From UBA11475 sp045593005 (lineage in GTDB: Bacteria; Bacillota; Clostridia; Christensenellales; Borkfalkiaceae), in the NCBI GenBank assembly GCA_045593005.1, contig JAZNVV010000075.1:1-15569 (forward strand): 15,569 nucleotides of DNA, in the 5' to 3' direction. Under the pieces are notes generated by a model. That model worked only from the letters and a program-made list of their open reading frames with translations. It ran no database searches and was not told the origin of the DNA. Below, piece by piece: positions 6,398 to 13,343 of the stretch. How positions within the stretch are numbered: position 1 is the stretch's first letter; every line of letters starts with the position of its first letter. Both the position numbers and the translations under genes were made by a program.

Positions 6398-6420
6398 AAA
6401 AAATATTTCGGGAGAAAAAC

Positions 6421-6858
6421 ATGTCTAAATACCACAACTCTTTACTAAAGATTTATCCCGATATCGATAGGTACGTAAAGTCTATCGACAGGGAGTTTAT
6501 GAGAAAAATTATGTTGTCAAAATTTGATACTTCGCCAGCGCTTTCACAATGTAACGATCTTGTAAAACTGACCAACGCAAAAAAATCGCTCCTATACGTA
6601 AAGCAAATTATCGGCGAAATTTATGAAAGTTTAACGGAAGAAGAAAAGGGGCTTGTCGGATATAAATACTTTAACAAAAAATGCTCGTGTGAAATACCTG
6701 ACATTTATAACCGTACATATTATAGAAAACAAAATAAATTAGATAACAAGTTGCAACTTTGTTTTATTAAACGTGGCGTTACACAGGAGTGGTTTAACGA
6801 TAATATGCTTAAAATTACTTCGATAAAAGAAAGAACGTTAAATAGTAAAAGTTGCTAG
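6421..6858 (+). CDS. Putative ArpU/sigma-region-4-like transcription regulator
   Basis: The protein has 145 aa. The N-terminal half (1-70) is helical and basic. The middle (about 71-112) has the pattern LTEEEKGLVGYKYF, then a short spacer, then IYNRTYYRKQNKLDNKL. This resembles the helix-turn-helix of sigma-70 region 4 and of ArpU/RinA-type phage late-gene activators, which are usually encoded just upstream of terminase genes. The C-terminal 30 residues are basic. Ribosome binding site GGGAG (6410-6414) lies 6 nt from the ATG. Its promoter carries a LexA box and a second inverted repeat. A likely role is to switch on the downstream head cassette after DNA damage, but it could instead be a host regulator of the flanking surface-protein genes. 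Its stop is 2 nt from the stop of the opposing 239-aa gene. The family match is only by motif shape. Confidence 0.5.
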   Translation: MSKYHNSLLKIYPDIDRYVKSIDREFMRKIMLSKFDTSPALSQCNDLVKLTNAKKSLLYVKQIIGEIYESLTEEEKGLVGYKYFNKKCSCEIPDIYNRTYYRKQNKLDNKLQLCFIKRGVTQEWFNDNMLKITSIKERTLNSKSC

Positions 6859-6860
6859 GG

Positions 6861-7580
6861 CTAATCGGTTTCATACGCTTTATTTTTGTGTTCGGGTATT
6901 ACTATCAACGCTAATATTATTATTGAAGCAATCACTACGGCTACTATTACGAAAATCTTTAATCCGTTAGTTGAGTTTTCCTTTTGTATAACGGAAACGT
7001 TTTGACTTTCTTCTTCAGATAAAACTTCTTTTAAGGGCGTTTCGTGCAGGGGAACGTTAAACGGAATTAAGTCTTCCTCCTTAACGTAACCTATTTTGTT
7101 ATTGTAGGTAACGTAGTAAACGTAAGTTCCGTCCCCGTTTGAAATGCGTCCGTAATATCCAAGAGTTCGGTCTTTGAAAACGTATTGCAACGGAGTTTTT
7201 AGAGCGCTGTCCTCATACAAAACGGCTGAAGTTGCCGTCGTTACCGTAAAGGATAGGTAAGGGTTTACTGCGTCGCTTTTAATAACGTCGCTTTTTAATA
7301 CGTATCCGTCAAGTAATGGTGTTAGGTTATTTGTACCGTAACACTCCACGTGCAAAAAGTCGGAACTTTCGCCTATCTTTTTGACGTAGTAAGAAACGGG
7401 CAACTCAAAAAGAGTTTCGTCCTTATTTGCAGACGAGTGAAACATTACGCCGTCTTTTAAAACGCGATAATAACCTTCGTCTGCAAATGCTTTTAGTATA
7501 ACCTTTGGCGTAATGGTAAACGAAAGCAATAAATAAAATATTAAGAAAAATACAAATGATTTTTTAAAAATAGAACTCAA
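6861..7580 (-). CDS. SH3-like membrane-anchored surface protein
   Basis: The protein has 239 aa. The start is TTG at 7580, supported by CGGAG at 7589-7593, 8 nt away; no ATG would leave the signal peptide intact. The signal peptide (1-34, ending AFAD) is followed by two SH3-like beta modules (about 37-100, ending LLDGYVLKSDVI; about 108-172, with SAVLYEDSALKTP and KIGYVKEEDLI), an acidic Ser/Glu linker (180-205), one membrane helix (207-228) and a short charged tail. The same order of modules ends the 878-aa protein at 3468-6104, so the two are probably related. Such SH3 modules often bind peptidoglycan. It lies on the opposite strand between the regulator and the large terminase. It lacks a nearby terminator, so its transcript would continue antisense to the regulator. 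Whether it belongs to the phage-like element is open. Confidence 0.75.
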   Translation of the reverse strand: MSSIFKKSFVFFLIFYLLLSFTITPKVILKAFADEGYYRVLKDGVMFHSSANKDETLFELPVSYYVKKIGESSDFLHVECYGTNNLTPLLDGYVLKSDVIKSDAVNPYLSFTVTTATSAVLYEDSALKTPLQYVFKDRTLGYYGRISNGDGTYVYYVTYNNKIGYVKEEDLIPFNVPLHETPLKEVLSEEESQNVSVIQKENSTNGLKIFVIVAVVIASIIILALIVIPEHKNKAYETD

Positions 7581-7653
7581 TTTTAACGCTCCGAATAAGA
7601 GTGTTTTTATTTTAGTAAACGAAAGAGAAAAATTAAAGACGTTATTTGTGATA

Positions 7654-7668
7654 AAGGAGGTTTATTTG
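7654..7668 (+). promoter_or_regulatory. Ribosome binding site that fixes the terminase start
   Basis: AAGGAGG at 7654-7660 is followed 5 nt later by an in-frame TTG (7666-7668). The alternative in-frame GTG at 7648 would put this strong site inside the coding sequence and has no ribosome binding site of its own. TTG is therefore preferred. Confidence 0.75.
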
Positions 7669-9111
7669 TCGAATTCGGAAAAAGTGATTATTGAAAAGAT
7701 TAAAGAGATAGAAAAAATAATGCAAAGCCGTAAAGATGCCGATAAACTTTCACGTTATAACACGGGTAAGAAAAAACACAAAAAACAAATAGAATTTCAT
7801 AAATGCAAAAAGCGCAATCGCTGGGTTTTTGGTGGTAATAGAAGTGGTAAAAGGGAATGTGGCGCTGTTGAGTGCGTATATATGGCAAGGGGAATTCACC
7901 CGTATAGAAAAAACAAAAAAGATACTTTCGGGTGGGTTGTTTCCCTTTCGCGTGAGGTGCAACGTGACGTAGCGCAAAGTAAGATATTAGATTATCTTAA
8001 TCCACTTTGGATTGACGATATTACAATGGTTTCGGGCAAAAAAGAAAGCCCCAGATACGGCGTTATCGATCAAATAAGGGTTAAAAACGTTTTCGGTGGA
8101 ATTTCGGTTATAGGTTTTAAGTCGTGCGATCAGGGTAGGGAAAAATTTCAAGGCAGTTCTCTTGATTACGTGTGGTTTGATGAAGAACCACCTAAAGACG
8201 TTTATGAAGAATGTCGCATGCGTGTTATTGATAAGGAAGGGGATATTTTTGGAACAATGACACCCCTAAAAGGACTAACTTTCGTGTATGAAGATATCTA
8301 TCTTAACGAGGCAGGCGACAGGGACGTTTGGTATCAGTTTATGGAGTGGGCAGATAATCCATTTTTAAGTAAAAAGGAAGTTAAAAAAATGACAGAAGTT
8401 TTATCTGACGACGCTCTATCCACTAGGCGTTTTGGGCAATTTAAGGCGTCAAGTGGACTGGTGTATCCGGAGTTTGATGAGAACGTTCACGTTATAGAGC
8501 CGTTTGACTTTCCTAAAGAGTGGCAGGACGTTATTTCTATAGACCCTGGTCTTAATAATCCGTTATCGGCGCACTGGTATGTGGTCGACTTTGACGGCAC
8601 CGTTTACGTCGTAAGTGAACATTTTGAGGCTGGGCGTGACGTCGGCTACCATTCGGACGCCATTAAAAAAATATCGGATAATCTTGGGTGGAAAAGGGAT
8701 AAATTTGGTAGAATTAGCGCTTTGATTGATTCGGCGGCAAACCAAAGAACGCTATCGGGTGTTAAGTCGGTATCTGAATTATTTTGCGATAACGGAATTA
8801 ACGTAAACACAAACGTTGATAAGGATATGTTTACAGGGATACAGCGTGTTAAAGAGTATCTAAAAGTAAAAGACGGACGTGCAAAAATATATTTTTTCAA
8901 AAATTGCGTAAACCTTATTAGAGAATTAAAAAGTTATCGTTGGGGGGAGGGTGATAGACCAAAAAAGACGGACGATCACGCTTTAGACGAGTTGCGTTAT
9001 TACCTTATGCATAAGCCGACTACGCCTTTACTGACTTGCGAAAAGTCAACGGTATTGATGGACAAGGAAAGAATGATAAAGAAATTAAAAAATGATAGAA
9101 AAATACGGTAA
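7666..9111 (+). CDS. Phage terminase large subunit with altered Walker A
   Basis: The 481-aa protein (TTG start) has the two-domain terminase layout. In the ATPase domain (about 45-265), Walker A is GGNRSGKR (56-63), Walker B is VWFDEE (about 169-174) and the coupling motif is GTMTP (196-200). In the RNase H-like nuclease domain (about 285-460), the acidic residues are all present: IDPG (Asp293), LIDS (Asp355) and DDHALDEL (436-443). Terminases of this type pump DNA into proheads at the portal and cut the concatemer. The Thr/Ser that normally follows the Walker A Lys, and coordinates Mg-ATP, is Arg (codon AGG, 7852-7854), one base from Thr ACG. This may impair ATP hydrolysis. The reading frame is otherwise intact, and its 3' end overlaps the next gene by 20 nt. 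Confidence 0.92.
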   Translation: MSNSEKVIIEKIKEIEKIMQSRKDADKLSRYNTGKKKHKKQIEFHKCKKRNRWVFGGNRSGKRECGAVECVYMARGIHPYRKNKKDTFGWVVSLSREVQRDVAQSKILDYLNPLWIDDITMVSGKKESPRYGVIDQIRVKNVFGGISVIGFKSCDQGREKFQGSSLDYVWFDEEPPKDVYEECRMRVIDKEGDIFGTMTPLKGLTFVYEDIYLNEAGDRDVWYQFMEWADNPFLSKKEVKKMTEVLSDDALSTRRFGQFKASSGLVYPEFDENVHVIEPFDFPKEWQDVISIDPGLNNPLSAHWYVVDFDGTVYVVSEHFEAGRDVGYHSDAIKKISDNLGWKRDKFGRISALIDSAANQRTLSGVKSVSELFCDNGINVNTNVDKDMFTGIQRVKEYLKVKDGRAKIYFFKNCVNLIRELKSYRWGEGDRPKKTDDHALDELRYYLMHKPTTPLLTCEKSTVLMDKERMIKKLKNDRKIR

Positions 9112-9403
9112 CGAAAAAGTTCTTAAAGCGCTGTTAAAAAAGGCTTTAGGATATGATGCCGAAGAAACGGTGAGCGAGTACGTCGAAAGTGACGACGGCG
9201 TTAAACTAGTTAAGAAAAAAGTAACAAAAAAGAACGTGCCTCCTGACGTTTCGGCAATAAAGATGCTTATGGAAGAAAATGGCGAAAAGGACGTTTTTGC
9301 TATGTCTGATGAAGAACTTATTGCCGAACGAAATAGGCTACTTATTTTATTGAAAGAAATTCAAGACAAAAAAGGAGAAAAAGGTGAAAAAGGAAACAAT
9401 TAA
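9092..9403 (+). CDS. Small terminase-associated protein (TerS-like C-terminal region)
   Basis: The protein has 103 aa. The central part, GYDAEETVSEYV then LVKKKVTKKNVPPDVSAIKMLMEENGE (residues about 20-65), resembles the C-terminal portion of some small terminase subunits, where an acidic/basic strand pair precedes a PPD-x-x-AIK helix. A second helix, SDEELIAERNRLLILLKEI, follows, then a Lys/Gly-rich end. It lacks the N-terminal helix-turn-helix that TerS proteins use to recognise packaging sites, and it follows TerL rather than preceding it. The start overlaps TerL by 20 nt and the end overlaps the portal gene by 20 nt, so translation is probably coupled. A role in packaging is inferred from position, and the family call is tentative. 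Confidence 0.55.
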   Translation: MIEKYGNEKVLKALLKKALGYDAEETVSEYVESDDGVKLVKKKVTKKNVPPDVSAIKMLMEENGEKDVFAMSDEELIAERNRLLILLKEIQDKKGEKGEKGNN

Positions 9404-11195
9404 AAACCGAGATAAGTACGAAGAAGAATTAGTACAAGAAGTATTAAGAGATTTTGTTGCGCGTCGAAAAGAGAGAATAATGTTAGAGCGTCAATGGGAA
9501 CTTAATACTGCATTTTACGAAGGTAAACAGTACACGGGCTTGACGTCTTCGGGGGAAATTATCGAAGGGGAAAAGGATTACGCTTGGCAGGCAAGAGGCG
9601 TATACAACCACATAGCGTCGATTATCGAAGCAAGATTATCAAAACTAACTTTGGTAAAGCCCGTTGTTTCGGTTAGACCTGCAAGCAACGACGCTAGCGA
9701 AATTTACAACGCATCACTTGCAGAAATGCTTTTGGCGTCAAGTTTTAAGAAGTTAAAGTTTGAGGAAATTGTTTCGCTTGTATTAAAGTGGAGCGAAATT
9801 TGTGGCACGGCGTTTTACAAAATCGTATGGGATAAAAACGGTGGAAACAAGGTTGGCTTAACTGCAGACGGAGACGTGTTTGAGGGGGATGTTAAAATTT
9901 TAGCCGTTTCTCCATTTGAAATTTTCCCAGATAGTTTAAATGCAAATAAAATTGAAGATTGTATGAGTATTATTCACGCTAAAAAGATGTCAAAAGAAGA
10001 TATTTTGGCGCAGTTTGGCGTATGCGTTGAGTGCGAAAGTGGTATTTTGACTGATAAAAATAATTTAAAAACAAGTAATACTGACAACCTTATTACAGTT
10101 ATTGAACGTTACGAAAAGCCATCAGTAGATTATCCACTTGGTAGACTTATTACCGTTGCAGGAGATAAACTTTTATTCGCTGGAGATTTGCCTTACGTTA
10201 ACGCCGATTTTAATAAAAGGGGATATCCGTTTGTTAAACACGTCTGTTGTGAACACGCCGGCTCATTCTTTGGCAAAAGTATCATAGAAAGGCTCATACC
10301 TGTACAGCGTGCGTACAATGCGGTAAAGAACAGAAAGCACGAGTTTATGAACCGTATAACTATGGGCGTTATGACTGTCGAAGACGGTAGCGTGGACGTA
10401 GACGATCTGACTGACGAGGGGCTTTCACCTGGTAAAATCGTTATTTATAGGCAGGGTAGTAAAGCACCTGAAATGATGCGTGAAACGACTTTGCCACAAA
10501 TTTTTAACGAAGAAGAGGAGAAACTTTTAAATGAATTCGTTATTGTTTCAGGCGTGAGCGATATCATGTCAAGTGCGACTGAACACGGTGTTTCTTCTGG
10601 TACTGCGCTTGAAATTCTTATTTCGCAATACAACGAAAGATTGCTTGTAAACGCTGATATTATTCGTAATATCTACGTAGAAGTTTCCAAGCAAATCTTA
10701 AAACTATATAAGCAGTTTATGATTAAAGTTAGGGCGATAAAAAACGTTGACAACGACGCAAAAACGAAAATCTTTTACGTCGATAAAAACGTAATGACGG
10801 CAGACGACGTTTACGTCGATAGTGAAAACGAATTAATTTACACGCCTAAACAAAAGAAAGAAATGTTGCTTAATCTATATAATTCTGGCTTATTATTTAA
10901 TAATGAAGGCAAACTTCCACAAACTACAAAGGAAAAATTATTGTCGCTACTTGGATATAAAATTTTGGATTCTACTGGTGGACTTATTAAACTTCATCAA
11001 GAAAAAGCGCAAAGTGAAAATAAGCAGATAAGGCTAGGTAAAGTCAAGGTAGAAATAGTAGACGACCATGAGATACACGTAGAAGAACACACAAAATATT
11101 ATTTAAGTGAAATTGAAAAATTAAACGACGTGGAAAGAGAAAACGTTTTACGACACGTTGCTGAACATAAATCAAATATGACCGTTAGTAAATAA
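9384..11195 (+). CDS. P22-type portal protein
   Basis: The protein has 603 aa. The start is GTG at 9384, with AAAGGAG at 9371-9377, 6 nt upstream. The N-terminal region has the hallmarks of P22-like portals: a charged helix (LRDFVARRKERIMLERQWELNTAFYEGKQY), YNHIASIIEARLSKLTLVKP, and the stem/wing part with ILAVSPFEIFPDS (about 168-180). The central RGYPFVKHVCCEH, SIIERLIPVQRAYNAVKNRKHEF and the SGVSDIMSS-EHGVSSGTALEIL segment (about 390-412) are typical of portal crown/clip regions. It should form the dodecameric ring at one vertex through which TerL pumps DNA and to which the gp4-like connector binds. The length is shorter than P22 gp1 (about 725 aa), with a short helical C-terminus instead of a long barrel. 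No frameshift was seen. Confidence 0.88.
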   Translation: MKKETIKNRDKYEEELVQEVLRDFVARRKERIMLERQWELNTAFYEGKQYTGLTSSGEIIEGEKDYAWQARGVYNHIASIIEARLSKLTLVKPVVSVRPASNDASEIYNASLAEMLLASSFKKLKFEEIVSLVLKWSEICGTAFYKIVWDKNGGNKVGLTADGDVFEGDVKILAVSPFEIFPDSLNANKIEDCMSIIHAKKMSKEDILAQFGVCVECESGILTDKNNLKTSNTDNLITVIERYEKPSVDYPLGRLITVAGDKLLFAGDLPYVNADFNKRGYPFVKHVCCEHAGSFFGKSIIERLIPVQRAYNAVKNRKHEFMNRITMGVMTVEDGSVDVDDLTDEGLSPGKIVIYRQGSKAPEMMRETTLPQIFNEEEEKLLNEFVIVSGVSDIMSSATEHGVSSGTALEILISQYNERLLVNADIIRNIYVEVSKQILKLYKQFMIKVRAIKNVDNDAKTKIFYVDKNVMTADDVYVDSENELIYTPKQKKEMLLNLYNSGLLFNNEGKLPQTTKEKLLSLLGYKILDSTGGLIKLHQEKAQSENKQIRLGKVKVEIVDDHEIHVEEHTKYYLSEIEKLNDVERENVLRHVAEHKSNMTVSK

Positions 11196-11212
11196 CGGAT
11201 TAGGAGGGAAAA

Positions 11213-11584
11213 ATGGAACAAGAAAATGTTAAAGCCACAGTTGCTGACGCAACACAAAATGAAAAACAGGGACAAGACAAATTCAGAGACGTTGAGGCGC
11301 TTAAAGCGTCGTACAATTCTTTACAGGCTGAATTTACCAAACGCTGTCAGCGGATAAAAGAGTTGGAGGGCGAGGTGAAAAACGCGTCGTTAAAACGTGA
11401 AATTACGCGTGAGGAAAAGTTAGATATTATCAAGGAATATCTTGAGGATATCAAGCAAAACAATTCTGCCGTTATTTTGACCGGTGGAGAAGTTGTTAAA
11501 ACGCCCGTATCTAAACCGAAAACCGTTTCGGATGCGGGAAGATTAGCAAAAGAATTTTTTGAAAAATCAAAGGAGATTAATTAA
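11213..11584 (+). CDS. Small scaffold-like coiled-coil protein
   Basis: The protein has 123 aa. A polar N-terminus is followed by a predicted coiled coil (about 24-60: KFRDVEALKASYNSLQAEF then RCQRIKELEGEVKN), a second helix (66-85) and a basic C-terminal helix with SKPKTVSDAGRLAKEFFEKSK. Position between portal and coat, high charge and coiled coil are what is expected of a capsid scaffolding protein, whose C-terminal basic helix contacts coat subunits. It is much shorter than P22 gp8 (about 303 aa). AGGAGG (11202-11207) lies 5 nt from the ATG, and the stop overlaps the coat start by one base (TAATG). Confidence 0.7.
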   Translation: MEQENVKATVADATQNEKQGQDKFRDVEALKASYNSLQAEFTKRCQRIKELEGEVKNASLKREITREEKLDIIKEYLEDIKQNNSAVILTGGEVVKTPVSKPKTVSDAGRLAKEFFEKSKEIN

Positions 11585-12753
11585 TGACTACATTACAGAC
11601 AGCAGATAAGGTGCTTAAAGACTATTATTTAGGTGTTTTACAAGAACAAATGAATAAGGGTATGGGCGTATTCTATTCAATGATTGATAAAACGAGCGAA
11701 TACGTATACGGCAAAGACGTAAAGAAAATTTTTAGTACTGGTGATAAAAACTATTTATCAGCGCTTGACGAAACTGCAGATCTTCCATCCTCTTATGAAC
11801 AAGAATACGAAACCGTTACGTTCCCACTTAAAAACTTTTATGCAAAAATTGAAATTTCAGACAAAGCGCTCCGAGCATCTGGCGACAATTCCGGTTCGGT
11901 AGTAAATTTATTAAATGCTGAAATGGAAGGACTTTTAAACAGTGCAAAAAATGAATTTGGCAAAATGCTTTTTGAAGGCTCTGGCTACACGACTGCATAC
12001 GTTAAGGAAACTGCGACGTTGCCTGGCACGTTATATTTAGATAGTATAGATAAAATTGATTACAACGGATATTATTACGTATTTAGTGATGATAATGAAT
12101 TGAATTCTACATTATCTAGAATATGCGTATATTCGATTGACAAGAAAAATAATTCGATATTTGTTGAAGAAAGTGGTACGATAAAAAAAGGCGCACGTTT
12201 ATGCACTTATGATACGTCTAATATTCCTAAAGTTTATCTTACTGGACTTTTTGATTTATTTAGCGATATACCTAAAGTTTACGGCTTACATAAGAGTGTA
12301 ACAAAGTGGTTATATACCAACAAAAAGACGATTGAAAGAGAGCCAACGATTGATGACGTTCAAACTATGCTTGATGAAATTGAAAACGCTAGTGGCGAAG
12401 CTCCAAACATTATCATATGTTCATTTGAAACAAGAAGAATGTTGCAAAAAGCTTTCTCTGAAAACAACGTTAATACTGAACCTATGGTGTTAGACGGTGG
12501 TTACAGGGCTATTAGTTACTGTGGTATTCCTATCGTAGTAGATAAATTCTGTCAAAACGATTGCATTTATTTCTTAAATACCAACTACTTTAAAATTTGC
12601 CAACTTTGCGATTGGGAGTGGCTTGCTGACGACGACGGAAAAATTTTAAAGCAAATTCCTAACAAGGCTGCTTATACGGCAACGCTTGTTAAGTACGCCG
12701 AACTTTTATGTGAAAAGCCTCGTGCACAAGGTAGATTAAGAATTAAATTATAA
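11584..12753 (+). CDS. Major capsid (coat) protein, HK97 fold
   Basis: The protein has 389 aa. The N-terminal part has an A-domain/E-loop style region (YETVTFPLKNFYAKIEISDKAL, about 75-96) and a long spine-like helix (about 104-128, VVNLLNAEMEGLLNSAKNEF). A beta-rich insertion (about 140-217) follows, comparable in position to the I-domain of P22 coat. Then come the P/A-domain elements IEREPTIDDVQTMLDEI, GEAPNIIICSFETRRMLQKAF, YRAISYCGIPIVVDKFC, and the C-terminal AAYTATLVKYAELLCEKPRAQGRL, the usual end of clostridial phage coat proteins. AAAGGAG (11569-11575) lies 8 nt upstream, and a one-base overlap with the scaffold stop implies coupling. It should form the icosahedral shell. I cannot assign a T number. 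Confidence 0.85.
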   Translation: MTTLQTADKVLKDYYLGVLQEQMNKGMGVFYSMIDKTSEYVYGKDVKKIFSTGDKNYLSALDETADLPSSYEQEYETVTFPLKNFYAKIEISDKALRASGDNSGSVVNLLNAEMEGLLNSAKNEFGKMLFEGSGYTTAYVKETATLPGTLYLDSIDKIDYNGYYYVFSDDNELNSTLSRICVYSIDKKNNSIFVEESGTIKKGARLCTYDTSNIPKVYLTGLFDLFSDIPKVYGLHKSVTKWLYTNKKTIEREPTIDDVQTMLDEIENASGEAPNIIICSFETRRMLQKAFSENNVNTEPMVLDGGYRAISYCGIPIVVDKFCQNDCIYFLNTNYFKICQLCDWEWLADDDGKILKQIPNKAAYTATLVKYAELLCEKPRAQGRLRIKL

Positions 12754-12776
12754 AATAATTTTAATCGGGAGATTTT

Positions 12777-13343
12777 ATGACTGTAAAAGAAATAATTAAA
12801 ACGTCGTCCGTACTGTTAGGCAGGGACGACGTGTATGGATATTTAAGTGGAGATGAATTTTTAGACGAAGATAGAGGCAGGTTGCAAGCTGAAGTCAACT
12901 CTTTTATTAAGTGCGTAAATCTTATCCTTAACGAAATTGCAACGGAATATATCCCAGTAATAAAAACAGAAACGATCAACAATTACTCCGGTTACGTCTA
13001 CTTTAACTCGCTTGAAATGAACGTTTTAGACGTAATAGGTGTATATGATGCTAACGGAAATAAAATTTCCTTTAAAAACCTGCCCGTTTGTGTAAAGACG
13101 GGCAGTCAAGCATCAAAAATAGAGTATAGTTATATTCCACCCGAATATTCACTTGAAGAAGTTGTCGCTTATGAAGAAAAACTTGTCCCAGCAAGAGTTA
13201 TTGCATATGGCGTAGCATCTCAAATATGTATTATCGAAGGCTTGTATGACCAAGCCAACGTTTGGGAAAAACGTTATAAGGAAAGCCTTAAAAATTTAAT
13301 TCCGTTAAAAAGGGCAAAAATAAAAGGAAGGTACTGGAAGTGA
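12777..13343 (+). CDS. Head-tail connector, gp4-like
   Basis: The protein has 188 aa, mainly helical, with a short beta region (YSGYVYFNSLEMNVLDVIGVYD). The core is DRGRLQAEVNSFIKCVNLILNEIATEY (about 38-64). The C-terminal VPARVIAYGVASQICIIEGLYDQANVWEKRYKESLKNL (about 138-177) is the helix pattern of phage connector/adaptor proteins that ring the portal. By gene order it occupies the place of P22 gp4, the tail accessory factor that closes the filled head (gp4 is 166 aa). GGGAG (12767-12771) lies 5 nt from the ATG. The stop overlaps the next start (GTGA). No catalytic motif is seen. Confidence 0.65.
   Translation: MTVKEIIKTSSVLLGRDDVYGYLSGDEFLDEDRGRLQAEVNSFIKCVNLILNEIATEYIPVIKTETINNYSGYVYFNSLEMNVLDVIGVYDANGNKISFKNLPVCVKTGSQASKIEYSYIPPEYSLEEVVAYEEKLVPARVIAYGVASQICIIEGLYDQANVWEKRYKESLKNLIPLKRAKIKGRYWK

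Larger units (their letters stand above)
6105..6420. other. 316-bp control region between divergent genes
   Basis: This gene-free stretch holds, from left to right, the leftward promoter of the 878-aa gene, about 70 bp of A+T-rich DNA in which nothing was recognised (6171-6246), an isolated terminator hairpin, a rightward promoter with an inverted repeat around its -35, a LexA box, a second leader hairpin and the ribosome binding site of the 145-aa regulator. Each site is listed separately. Confidence 0.7.

Noticed and set aside
7648..7665. GTG start for the large terminase
   Set aside because: It would translate through the AAGGAGG ribosome binding site; the TTG at 7666 has ideal spacing.
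7700..7977. Short minus-strand open frames within the terminase gene
   Set aside because: They are antisense to conserved terminase motifs and lack ribosome binding sites.
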